A stretch of DNA of 18,629 bases from positions 1 to 18,629 of the forward strand of contig CANGRN010000003.1 of NCBI GenBank assembly GCA_947455695.1. The letters run 5' to 3'. Made by a program: the position numbers and the translations under genes. The number at the start of each line of letters is the position of its first letter. Positions within the stretch are counted from its first letter, which is position 1. Source of the DNA: Alphaproteobacteria bacterium (GTDB lineage Bacteria; Pseudomonadota; Alphaproteobacteria; Micropepsales; Micropepsaceae). The notes beneath the pieces are model-generated. The model did no database searches and had not been told where the DNA came from. It saw only the letters and a list, made by a program, of their open reading frames with translations. This document shows positions 1 through 5,806 of this stretch, in pieces.

Positions 1-737
1 CCATCGGCTTTGAGCTTGTCGAGAAGCTCCGGCACGCCGGAGACCTTCACGCCGCCGCTGCGCCTGGGCGGCTCGGAAATCTTCAGCACCTTGAAGCGCG
101 GGGTGATGTCCACGCCCAGATCGGCGGGGGACTTTTCCTCGATGGGCTTCTTCTTGGCCTTCATGATGTTGGGGAGCGAGGCATAGCGCGGCTCGTTCAA
201 CCGCAAGTCGGTGGTCATCACCGCCGGCAATTTCACTTCGACGGTCTGCAGGCCGCCATCGATTTCGCGGGTGATCTTGGCGCTGCCGTCCGCCAGTTCC
301 AGCGAATGGGCGAAGGTGCCCTGCGGCCAGCCCAGCAGCGCGGCCAGCATCTGGCCCACCTGGTTGGCATCGTCGTCGATCGCCTGCTTGCCGGTAATGA
401 CAAAGCCAGGCTGTTCGGCGTTCACGATGGCCTTGAGAATCTTGGCGACCGCCAGCGGCTCCACCATCTGGTCGGTCTTGACCAGGATGCCCCGGTCGCC
501 GCCCATCGCCAGCGCGGTGCGAATAGTTTCGGAAGCTTGCTGCGGCCCGATGGAGACGATGACCACCTCGCTGGCCTTGCCCTTTTCCTTGAGGCGCACG
601 GCTTCTTCCACCGCGATCTCGTCAAAAGGGTTCATGGACATTTTGACATTGGCCAAGTCCACGCCGCTCTGGTCCGCCTTCACGCGAACCTTCACGTTGT
701 AGTCGATCACCCGCTTGACGGGCACCAGAACCTTCAT
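1..737 (-). CDS. etfB: Electron transfer flavoprotein subunit beta, 3' end cut by window edge
   Basis: Beta subunit of the electron transfer flavoprotein, the soluble FAD/AMP heterodimer that takes electrons from acyl-CoA and other dehydrogenases and passes them to ETF:quinone oxidoreductase. The ATG is at 737 and 245 codons are visible. The N-terminus [19 protein letters not shown] is typical of the family, as are the [17 protein letters not shown] segment and the AMP-binding region around [14 protein letters not shown]. The family is about 249 residues long, so only a few C-terminal codons and the stop are missing. The usual partner etfA would lie just outside the window, downstream on this strand; that is inference. 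A TTGACA element lies about 100 bases upstream, so the gene probably has its own promoter, separate from the cytochrome gene before it. Confidence 0.95.
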   Translation of the reverse strand, partial: MKVLVPVKRVIDYNVKVRVKADQSGVDLANVKMSMNPFDEIAVEEAVRLKEKGKASEVVIVSIGPQQASETIRTALAMGGDRGILVKTDQMVEPLAVAKILKAIVNAEQPGFVITGKQAIDDDANQVGQMLAALLGWPQGTFAHSLELADGSAKITREIDGGLQTVEVKLPAVMTTDLRLNEPRYASLPNIMKAKKKPIEEKSPADLGVDITPRFKVLKISEPPRRSGGVKVSGVPELLDKLKAD

Positions 738-811
738 GGCGTTTCTTTGACCCCAATGGACGGCGATTTCGCGGCGGAAGCGGCGCCCCGTCCTGCTCTT
801 GTGCGGTGCAA

Positions 812-841
812 AAAGTATGGCCGCAGGGCGAGGCCTGTCAA
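812..841 (-). promoter_or_regulatory. Candidate sigma-70 type promoter for etfB
   Basis: On the minus strand a perfect TTGACA (841 to 836) is followed after 18 bases by TACTTT (817 to 812). The -35 is consensus; the -10 matches TATAAT at only 3 of 6 positions. It lies between the hairpins that follow the cytochrome gene and the etfB start at 737, where a separate promoter would be expected. The call rests on motif and position only. Confidence 0.4.
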
Positions 842-863
842 CGAAACCGGGAGGGAAACCGGC

Positions 864-892
864 CCACCATTGCTGCAATGCAGCAATGGTGG
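864..892 (-). terminator. Perfect 13-bp hairpin downstream of the cytochrome c gene
   Basis: Arms CCACCATTGCTGC (864-876) and GCAGCAATGGTGG (880-892) are exact inverse complements around a 3-base loop AAT. On the minus strand it lies 46 bases past the cytochrome c stop. No T-tract follows on either side, so it is not a classic intrinsic terminator. It could instead be an mRNA 3' stabiliser or a protein-binding palindrome. Confidence 0.35.
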
Positions 893-908
893 TTAATCCC
901 GGTTGTCA

Positions 909-931
909 GAGTGCGGCATCCTGCCGCACTC
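909..931 (-). terminator. Perfect 10-bp hairpin directly after the cytochrome c stop
   Basis: Arms GAGTGCGGCA (909-918) and TGCCGCACTC (922-931) enclose a 3-base loop. On the minus strand it begins 7 bases after the cytochrome c stop codon (939-941). It has no U-tract. With the second hairpin at 864-892 it forms a tandem of stem-loops between the cytochrome gene and etfB. Confidence 0.35.
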
Positions 932-938
932 GCTCGAT

Positions 939-1310
939 CTATTTCAGGGTCTCGAGATATTCGACCAGATCGCCCTGCTGCTTTTTGCTGCTGATGCCGG
1001 CAAAGGCCATCTTGGTGCCCGGCACCATGCGGGCAGGGCCCGCGGCCCACTTGGTCAGGTTGGCTTCGGTCCAGACGATGCCGGACTTCTGCAGCGGCGC
1101 CGAATAGGCAAAGCCCGGGCGGGTGGCAGCCTTGCGGCCGACAATGCCGAACAGATTGGGGCCCAGGCCATCGCCGCCGCCCTTGTCGCTTGTGTGGCAA
1201 ACAGCGCAGCGCTTGAAAACGGCCTCGCCGGCCTTGGCGTTGCCACCGGCATTGGCGAAGGTGGTGGATGCGGCCAGCAGCGCCAGCACGGTGAAACTCT
1301 TGCGAAGCAT
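939..1310 (-). CDS. Small secreted class I cytochrome c (c2/c-552 type)
   Basis: A 123-residue c-type cytochrome, likely a soluble periplasmic electron carrier between respiratory complexes. I chose the ATG at 1310 because it begins a clean signal peptide: MLRKSF, a hydrophobic stretch VLALLAAS, then a small-residue cleavage area ending near ANA (residues 19-21). A longer in-frame start at 1349 would put a charged extension before the signal. The haem motif CAVCH is at residues 35-39, soon after the mature start. Further conserved pieces follow: LGPNLFGIVGRKAA, FAYSAPL, and a Met axial-ligand candidate in GTKMAF. The C-terminus DLVEYLETLK is the usual final helix. One haem only. An AAGG-type ribosome site lies just upstream. 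Two hairpins follow the stop. The exact subclass and redox partner cannot be read from sequence. Confidence 0.93.
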   Translation of the reverse strand: MLRKSFTVLALLAASTTFANAGGNAKAGEAVFKRCAVCHTSDKGGGDGLGPNLFGIVGRKAATRPGFAYSAPLQKSGIVWTEANLTKWAAGPARMVPGTKMAFAGISSKKQQGDLVEYLETLK

Positions 1311-1358
1311 GGATAAGCCTTTTTTGGTTCCCCTCACGGGGCCCTCCAATACCTGATC

Positions 1359-1368
1359 TTGTATACAA
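1359..1368. promoter_or_regulatory. 10-bp palindrome TTGTATACAA upstream of the cytochrome c gene
   Basis: A perfect 10-base palindrome lies 49 bases before the cytochrome c start, between that gene and the end of the Cfa-type gene at 1420. It could be an operator half-site pair or part of an AT-rich promoter. I find no convincing -35/-10 pair around it. Confidence 0.2.
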
Positions 1369-1419
1369 AAACAGCCAATTTATGGCCATAAGCCGCGAAG
1401 GGATTAGCGCGCCCAGGCC

Positions 1420-2586
1420 TCAGGCGTTGACCAGCTCCACCTGCACCACGTCGGTGCGCGCCACCTCAAAGGTGGCGGCGCAGATACCCAGATAAAATTC
1501 CCAGTTGCGCAGGAATTGCTGGTCATGGCCCAGGGCCCTGATCTGGGGCTCCGCGGCCTGCATCCGCACCAGCCATTCGCGCAGGGTGCGGGCATAGTCC
1601 TTGCCGAAGCCGAAGGCGCCGGCAAATTTCAGGCCCGCTTTTTCGGCCTCCTCGCGGAATCGCGCCAGTGACGGCAGCATGCCGCCCGGGAACACATAGT
1701 GGCGGACAAAATCGCTGCGGGTGCGATAGCCGGCGAAGAATTCATCCTTGATGGTGATGGTCTGGATGACGGCGCGGCCGCCGCGCTTCAGCCGGGCGGC
1801 CACGGTGGAGAAATAAGCCGGCCAGTAATGCTCGCCCACCGCCTCGAACATCTCGATGGAGACGATGTTGTCGAAACTGCCTTTGCTGAGGCGGTAATCT
1901 TCCAGCTTGATGTCGGCAGCGCCCCCCAGCCGCGCGGTGGCGAACTTGTGCTGGGCCGGCGAGATGGTCAGGCCGGTGACATGATGGCTGTCGGCGGCGG
2001 CGCGCTCGGCAAATCCGCCCCAGCCGCAGCCGATTTCCAGCACATTGGCTTTCTTCTGGGTGAACTTGGACAGGATGCGCTCATACTTGTTCTGCTGGGC
2101 GCGGTACAATTCGTCGGTGCCGTTATACAGCGCCGAGGAATAGGTCATGCTCTTGTCCAGCCAGAGCGAATAGAAGTCGTTGCCGACGTCGTAATGATCC
2201 TTGATGTTGCGCGACGAGCCGGCAATGGAATTGCGCCGCACCAGCGCATTGTGGATCACAAAGCCGATGCGGTTGAAGATATTGCCGTCCGAGAAATTGG
2301 AGAAATGATCCAGGTTCAGCAGGAACAGGCTGACCAGCCGTTCGACGCTGTCAGTGTCCCAGCTGCCCGCGATATATTCCTCGCCCAGGCCGATATCGCC
2401 GCGCGCCATGATCCGGCGCAGTACGTCCCAGTCATGGATGTGAAAGCGCGCCGACGGACCGGGATTGGCGCCCTGGTGGACGGAAACCTCGCCATTGGGG
2501 GCGATGAAGGTCAGGGTGCCGTACTCCAGCGAGTTCATCGCCTTGCGCCAGCTTTTCTCGATATAGGCGGCAGGTATCAAAGACAT
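1420..2586 (-). CDS. cfa: Cyclopropane-fatty-acyl-phospholipid synthase family methyltransferase
   Basis: A 388-residue SAM-dependent enzyme of the Cfa/mycolic acid cyclopropane synthase family, which transfers a methylene or methyl group to the double bond of unsaturated acyl chains in membrane phospholipids. Visible family features are the N-terminal Cfa domain (about residues 20-115), DHYDVGNDFYSLWLD at 130-144, the SAM motif VLEIGCGWGG at 182-191, the acidic residue in IEMFEAVG (E248) and the lipid-side motif FVRHYVFPGGMLP near 293-305. One oddity is MTYSSALY at 147-154, where E. coli Cfa and mycobacterial relatives, as I recall, have Cys (YSCAY). The product may therefore be a methylated or furan fatty acid (UfaM-like) rather than a cyclopropane. 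It lies 44 bases downstream of the flavin oxidoreductase gene on the same strand, probably in one transcript. Confidence 0.88.
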   Translation of the reverse strand: MSLIPAAYIEKSWRKAMNSLEYGTLTFIAPNGEVSVHQGANPGPSARFHIHDWDVLRRIMARGDIGLGEEYIAGSWDTDSVERLVSLFLLNLDHFSNFSDGNIFNRIGFVIHNALVRRNSIAGSSRNIKDHYDVGNDFYSLWLDKSMTYSSALYNGTDELYRAQQNKYERILSKFTQKKANVLEIGCGWGGFAERAAADSHHVTGLTISPAQHKFATARLGGAADIKLEDYRLSKGSFDNIVSIEMFEAVGEHYWPAYFSTVAARLKRGGRAVIQTITIKDEFFAGYRTRSDFVRHYVFPGGMLPSLARFREEAEKAGLKFAGAFGFGKDYARTLREWLVRMQAAEPQIRALGHDQQFLRNWEFYLGICAATFEVARTDVVQVELVNA

Positions 2587-2630
2587 CGTTGCTTTCCCAG
2601 CAGGCAGCCAAGACTAAACGGCAGCGGCGC

Positions 2631-3983
2631 TCAAAACAATTCGGCCGGCACCGGGTCTGGGAAGCCGGGCATCACCACTGCCGGGCGGGTCTTTTGCTGC
2701 GGCGCGTCGGGCGCGGCCACGGCGCCAGTGTCCCATGGAATCTGCGCGCCCAGCCCGCGGGCCACGCGCACGGCGCTGGCAAGACCGTCCTCATGGAATC
2801 CATGTCCCAGATGGGCGCCGGCAAACCAGGTGCCGCGGCGGCCCTGAAGCTGCGCGACGCGGCCCTGGGCGGCGATGGCGGCCTCGTCGAACACCGGATG
2901 GTCGAACTCGGTGCGGTCGAACACCAGATGGTCCGGAATTTCGCGCTTGGGATTGAGACTGACGAAGAGCGGATACTTCTGGTCGATGCCCTGCAGCAGG
3001 TTCATCCAGTAGGTGACGGTGATCTTGGGATGGAGAATGTCCCCGTCCGAGACGTAATTCCAGCTGGCCCAGCAGCGGCGGCGGCGGGGCATGATGCTTT
3101 CATCTCGGTGCAGGACGGCGATGTTCTTCTGGTAGCGGAACGGGGCCAGCGCATCCTGCTCCTCGCGGTCCACGTCCTTCAGCAAGGCCAGTGTTTCATC
3201 GCCATGGCTGGCCATCACCACCTGGTCGTACGTCGCAGCTCCGCCCTGGGCGTCCCTGACCTGCACTTTGCCGTCCTGTCGGGTCACCGCCACGGCGGCG
3301 CAATTGGTTCGGATGCGGTGTGCGAAAGGCGCGGTCAGGCGGCTGACATATTCCTGCGACCCGCCGGTGACGGTGCGCCATTGCGGCTGGCCGGTGAAGG
3401 ACATCAGGTGATGATTGGCGAAGAACCGCACCAAGGTGCGCGCCGGGAAATTCATCATCTCGCAGGGCGGGCAGCTCCAGATCGCGCCCGACATGGGCAG
3501 GAGGTAAAAGCGGCGAAACCAGTCGCCCAGGCCCAGCTTGTCGATCAGGCCCTGGACATTCAGTTCGGGGTGACGCTCGACCGTGTCCTGCGCCTGGGCG
3601 TTGAATTTCAGGACGTCGCGCACCAGCAGGCCAAAGCGGGGCCGCAGCAGGTTGCGGCGCTGGCCCAGCACCGAGTCCAGGTCCTTGAGGCCCCATTCCA
3701 GCCAGCCATCCTTGATGGAGGCGGCAAAGGTCATGTCGCTGGCATGGGTGGGCACGCCCAGATGGGCGAACAGGCCGGTCAGGTTGGGATAGTTGGGGCG
3801 GTTGAAGACGATGAAACCGGTATCCACGGGAATGGCCTGGCCGTCATGATCGACGGTCACGGTGCGGCTATGGCCGCCGATCCGGGCAGCTTTCTCATAG
3901 ACCGTGATGTCGTGGTCCGGGTTCAGCAAAAATGCAGCGCCCAGCCCCGAAATCCCCGTCCCGACAATCGCTATCCTTGCCAT
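2631..3983 (-). CDS. FAD-dependent amine-oxidase-like oxidoreductase (COG2907 type), lipid-linked
   Basis: A 450-residue flavoprotein with a Rossmann N-terminus, MARIAIVGTGISGLGAAF (GxGxxG at residues 8-13), then VYEKAARIGGHS, the second dinucleotide contact of amine-oxidase/phytoene-desaturase relatives. VDTGFIVFN and NYPNLTGLF follow in the usual positions, and a C-terminal WFAGAHLGHGFHEDGLASA closes the FAD site. This family is commonly encoded beside Cfa-type methyltransferases and is a core member of the Rhodobacter sphaeroides RpoE-ChrR singlet-oxygen regulon; one relative (UfaD) acts in furan fatty acid synthesis, as I recall. The ATG at 3983 is chosen because the Rossmann strand starts there; an in-frame start at 4019 would precede the promoter. 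The -10 element ends only 5 bases before this ATG, so the mRNA may be leaderless. Confidence 0.87.
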   Translation of the reverse strand: MARIAIVGTGISGLGAAFLLNPDHDITVYEKAARIGGHSRTVTVDHDGQAIPVDTGFIVFNRPNYPNLTGLFAHLGVPTHASDMTFAASIKDGWLEWGLKDLDSVLGQRRNLLRPRFGLLVRDVLKFNAQAQDTVERHPELNVQGLIDKLGLGDWFRRFYLLPMSGAIWSCPPCEMMNFPARTLVRFFANHHLMSFTGQPQWRTVTGGSQEYVSRLTAPFAHRIRTNCAAVAVTRQDGKVQVRDAQGGAATYDQVVMASHGDETLALLKDVDREEQDALAPFRYQKNIAVLHRDESIMPRRRRCWASWNYVSDGDILHPKITVTYWMNLLQGIDQKYPLFVSLNPKREIPDHLVFDRTEFDHPVFDEAAIAAQGRVAQLQGRRGTWFAGAHLGHGFHEDGLASAVRVARGLGAQIPWDTGAVAAPDAPQQKTRPAVVMPGFPDPVPAELF

Positions 3984-3988
3984 CGGAT

Positions 3989-4018
3989 CAGTTACGCCCC
4001 CTTGCGATCCCCGGATCA
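3989..4018 (-). promoter_or_regulatory. Candidate ECF11 (RpoE/ChrR-type) promoter for the flavin oxidoreductase-cfa pair
   Basis: On the minus strand TGATCC (4018 to 4013) is followed after exactly 18 bases by TAACTG (3994 to 3989). As I recall, the R. sphaeroides sigma-E consensus is TGATCC-N18-TAA plus a variable tail. The gene behind it is a homologue of a known core member of that regulon. The -10 lies just 5 bases from the chosen ATG. Confidence 0.6.
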
Positions 4019-4030
4019 CCGGAGCCTAAA

Positions 4031-4060
4031 TGATCCGGACGCTGCTGGCGCGCGTAAAAA
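4031..4060 (+). promoter_or_regulatory. Candidate ECF11 (RpoE/ChrR-type) promoter for the DUF2177 gene
   Basis: TGATCC (4031-4036), an 18-base spacer, then TAAAAA (4055-4060). It has the same -35 and the same spacer as the minus-strand promoter 12 bases away, facing outward from it. A start near 4067 would leave a short leader containing the purine-rich ribosome site before the ATG at 4080. Confidence 0.55.
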
Positions 4061-4079
4061 AACCGCAGGACAGGGGGAA

Positions 4080-4484
4080 ATGATGGCTTTTCTGATTGCC
4101 TATGGTGTGTGCGTCCTGGTGATGGGCGGGCTTGACTTTTTCTGGCTCACCACAGCCTCCCAAGGCCTGTACCAGAAAGACCTGGGCGCGCTGCTCGCCG
4201 ACAATCCCAACATGGTCGTGGCGGTGATTTTCTATGTCATCTACATCCTGGGTATCCAGGTCTTCGCCGTCCGCCCGGCGCTGGCGACCGGCGACTGGAA
4301 GACCGCCGCCCTCTTTGGCGCGCTGTTCGGCTTCTTCTGTTACGCGACCTACGATCTGACCAACATGGCGACCATGAAGGTCTGGACCTTGCGCGTCACG
4401 TTGCTGGATATCGCCTGGGGGACCATCCTGACCGGTATCACCGCCGGCGCGGGCGCGTGGGCGGCGTTGCGCTTCGCCAAGTAG
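4080..4484 (+). CDS. DUF2177 family integral membrane protein
   Basis: A 134-residue, almost wholly hydrophobic protein with four predicted membrane segments: FLIAYGVCVLVMGGLDFFWL, VVAVIFYVIYILGIQVFAV, TAALFGALFGFFCYATYDLTNMA and the C-terminal IAWGTILTGITAGAGAWAAL. The DFFWL, YATYDLTNMAT and DIAWGT motifs are those of DUF2177, a family of unknown function often found in stress and lipid gene clusters with COG2907 flavoproteins and Cfa-type enzymes. The start is ATG at 4080 or the adjacent ATG at 4083; an AGGGGG ribosome site lies just before. It is divergent from the flavin oxidoreductase with paired promoters between them, which suggests shared control. No catalytic motif is recognised, so its job in the membrane is unknown. 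Confidence 0.85.
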   Translation: MMAFLIAYGVCVLVMGGLDFFWLTTASQGLYQKDLGALLADNPNMVVAVIFYVIYILGIQVFAVRPALATGDWKTAALFGALFGFFCYATYDLTNMATMKVWTLRVTLLDIAWGTILTGITAGAGAWAALRFAK

Positions 4485-4556
4485 CACCGGCGGCTTTGCA
4501 TGTGGCGCGCCGGCCTGGCGCTGCCAATCCTGACCGCTGTGCCTTCTAAAAAGCGC

Positions 4557-4601
4557 GGAACTCCGCGGTTTTGGGGAACCGCTGGGGGCGGGAGGAGTTC
4601 C
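4557..4601. repeat. Nested inverted repeats between the DUF2177 and DUF3309 genes
   Basis: Outer arms GGAACTCC (4557-4564) and GGAGTTCC (4594-4601) enclose inner arms GCGGTT (4565-4570) and AACCGC (4577-4582). The two left arms are contiguous, so the RNA could fold into a 14-bp stem with an 11-base bulge on its right side. A smaller alternative hairpin, CGCGG-AACT-CCGCG then GTTTT (4554-4571), could act as a weak terminator for the DUF2177 transcript. The repeat overlaps the candidate EcfG promoter at 4575-4599. Confidence 0.4.
4575..4599 (+). promoter_or_regulatory. Candidate EcfG (general stress response) promoter for the DUF3309 operon
   Basis: GGAAC (4575-4579), a 16-base spacer, then AGTT (4596-4599). 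The EcfG consensus is GGAAC-N16/17-cGTT, so one -10 base differs. The same AGTT variant is seen at the phyR promoter in this window. It lies 30 bases before the DUF3309 start codon. Confidence 0.45.
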
Positions 4602-4629
4602 TTCCAGATAATGCAGGAAGGAATTTCAA

Positions 4630-4785
4630 ATGCTCGGAACCATTCTGATTGTCGTGCTTCTTTTGCTCTTGCTGGGCGCCTGGCCGTCATGGCCGCACAG
4701 CAGGGCCTGGGGTTATTACCCCTCCGGAACATTGGGCCTGGTGCTGGTGATCGTGCTGGTACTGGCTTTGCTGGGCCGCATCTGA
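4630..4785 (+). CDS. DUF3309 small two-span membrane protein
   Basis: A 51-residue protein that begins MLGTILIVVLLLLLLGAWP, continues with WPHSRAWGYYPSG and ends in a second hydrophobic stretch LGLVLVIVLVLALLGRI. This two-helix hairpin with a W-P-S-R-WGY-PSG turn is the hallmark of DUF3309, a family of unknown function widespread in proteobacteria. A strong ribosome site (AGGAAGG) sits 8 bases before the ATG. It heads a tight group of three small genes (gaps of 25 and 13 bases) behind a candidate EcfG promoter, so it is likely made under general stress. It is presumed to lie in the inner membrane; no biochemical role is known. Confidence 0.85.
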   Translation: MLGTILIVVLLLLLLGAWPSWPHSRAWGYYPSGTLGLVLVIVLVLALLGRI

Positions 4786-4810
4786 CTTCGAATTTTTTGG
4801 GGCATCGCCC

Positions 4811-5023
4811 ATGACAAAGAAAAGACTGTTCGACGATATCAGGCAAAACCCGGCGCGGATCTATCGCACCCCTGGCGATGTGCTGCGCGACCGCCGCTTT
4901 GACGACAGCGAAAGGCTGCAGATCCTGCAGGCCTGGCGCGCAAATGCCGGCGGGGACGAAATCACGGCGATGATCGCGGAACTGGAGAACCGGCTGCACA
5001 TCAGCGGCCACGCCGCCGAGTAA
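4811..5023 (+). CDS. Conserved-looking small soluble protein, function unknown
   Basis: A 70-residue charged protein without membrane segments or signal peptide. Its features are LFDDIRQNPARIYRTPGDVL near the N-terminus, then RDRRFDDSERLQILQAWR and a final helix AMIAELENRLHIS. The pattern 'RL-D-----P--------DVL-D-RF---ER--IL-AW' resembles short alphaproteobacterial proteins I have seen annotated only as hypothetical; I do not know a family name or a role. It sits 25 bases after the DUF3309 gene and 13 bases before the next small gene, so it is probably the middle cistron of a stress-induced operon. The ATG at 4811 is close to the upstream stop and gives the compact conserved product. Confidence 0.75.
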   Translation: MTKKRLFDDIRQNPARIYRTPGDVLRDRRFDDSERLQILQAWRANAGGDEITAMIAELENRLHISGHAAE

Positions 5024-5036
5024 CAGGAGACAGACC

Positions 5037-5192
5037 ATGGCGCATACGGAAAACGGCAAGACGGTCCTGACCGGCCAGGAAGCCCGGGAGGGCAAGGAAC
5101 TGGGGGTGATGCGCTATGTACTCGCCATTTCGCTGGCGCTGTCGGTGATCGCGGGCATCGTGATCTACACGATCTTCTTCCACGGCGGCTAG
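5037..5192 (+). CDS. 51-residue single-span membrane protein, function unknown
   Basis: A short ORF starting at ATG 5037, 13 bases after the preceding stop, with an AGGAG ribosome site 9 bases before the start. The first 25 residues are polar (MAHTENGKTV, then REGKELGVM). A single hydrophobic helix, VLAISLALSVIAGIVIYTIFF, follows, ending in HGG. The predicted topology is one transmembrane helix with a cytoplasmic N-terminal segment of unknown purpose. It is the third gene of the DUF3309 group and ends 4 bases from the end of the convergent response regulator gene. I recognise no family. The ribosome site, operon position and coding-like composition support it as real. Confidence 0.7.
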   Translation: MAHTENGKTVLTGQEAREGKELGVMRYVLAISLALSVIAGIVIYTIFFHGG

Positions 5193-5196
5193 AAGA

Positions 5197-5622
5197 TCAG
5201 GCCGACAGCTGCATCAGGGCCTTGCGCAACTCCACCGGGCCGAAAGGCTTGCGCAGCATCATATGGTCCTGGAATTTTTTCGGAATGCTGCCGGGACCAT
5301 AGGCGGTGGCGAACACAAACGGGATGTCGCGCTCTTTCAATTCTTCGGCAAAGGCAAACACCGTCTTGCCGTTCAGATGCACATCCAGCAGCGCGATGTC
5401 GAAACTTTCGGTGTCCAAAAGGCGCATGGCGTCTTCCAGGCGCGGCACCACCCCGGCAACCTCATAGGCCAGCTCGCTCACCATGTCCTCGATCAGCATG
5501 GCCACGCTGGTCTCGTCCTCGACCACCAGCACCCGGGGGGCAAGCACCCGCAAATGGGTGTGATCGGCCGGCAGGCCGGGGATGGGGCCGGGACGGGGTG
5601 ACGGGATGACAGGATCGCCCAT
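5197..5622 (-). CDS. Single-domain response regulator, FAT-GUY-like
   Basis: A 141-residue stand-alone receiver domain behind a Pro-rich N-terminal extension of about 28 residues. Phosphorylation-site residues are all present: acidic pair E35-D36, acceptor D80 in DIALLDVHLNG, T106 and K125 in LRKPF. No output domain follows, so it should act by phosphotransfer or protein contact. The segment around the conserved Thr reads FVFATAYG, close to the FATGY/FAT-GUY signature of alphaproteobacterial single-domain regulators such as SdrG, which feed into the general stress response in Sphingomonas. Here Ala replaces the Gly. It lies about 4 kb from phyR-nepR-ecfG. No GGAAC promoter is seen upstream. 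A 10-base palindrome (TAGGCGCCTA, 5622-5631) abuts the start codon. Confidence 0.87.
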   Translation of the reverse strand: MGDPVIPSPRPGPIPGLPADHTHLRVLAPRVLVVEDETSVAMLIEDMVSELAYEVAGVVPRLEDAMRLLDTESFDIALLDVHLNGKTVFAFAEELKERDIPFVFATAYGPGSIPKKFQDHMMLRKPFGPVELRKALMQLSA

Positions 5623-5806
5623 AGGCGCCTAACGCCTGTTTCCGCCCAAAGGTTGCACCTTTATCGCTTCATAACCGCCTGACTTGGTTAGCCATTTGTT
5701 GACGGGCCCGCTAACCCCTTGACGTTAAACGCCCACGCCGTCACCAAGGGAAACCGTCTTTTTTGAGCCCGCCCTTGGCCACTGCCCAACTTTCAGGAGC
5801 GTCCGC
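5623..5806. other. Divergent intergenic region with short inverted repeats
   Basis: This 184-base gap separates the leftward response regulator from the rightward glycosyltransferase operon. It contains AAAGGT-TGC-ACCTTT (5648-5662), GGTTAGC (5686-5692) paired with GCTAACC (5710-5716), and two TTGACG boxes (5699-5704 and 5719-5724), none with a convincing -10 at normal spacing. No gene is seen. Confidence 0.3.

Noticed and set aside
1699..2847. Long plus-strand ORF (382 codons) opposite the Cfa-type gene
   Set aside because: Low-complexity Ala/Gly/His/Asp-rich translation that mirrors the strong Cfa-type and flavin oxidoreductase genes on the other strand; a shadow of GC-rich codon use.
2589..4079. 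Upstream 497 codons of an open frame that runs into DUF2177
   Set aside because: Antisense to the flavin oxidoreductase and of biased composition. DUF2177 begins at 4080 with its own ribosome site and promoter, so this is not a fusion.
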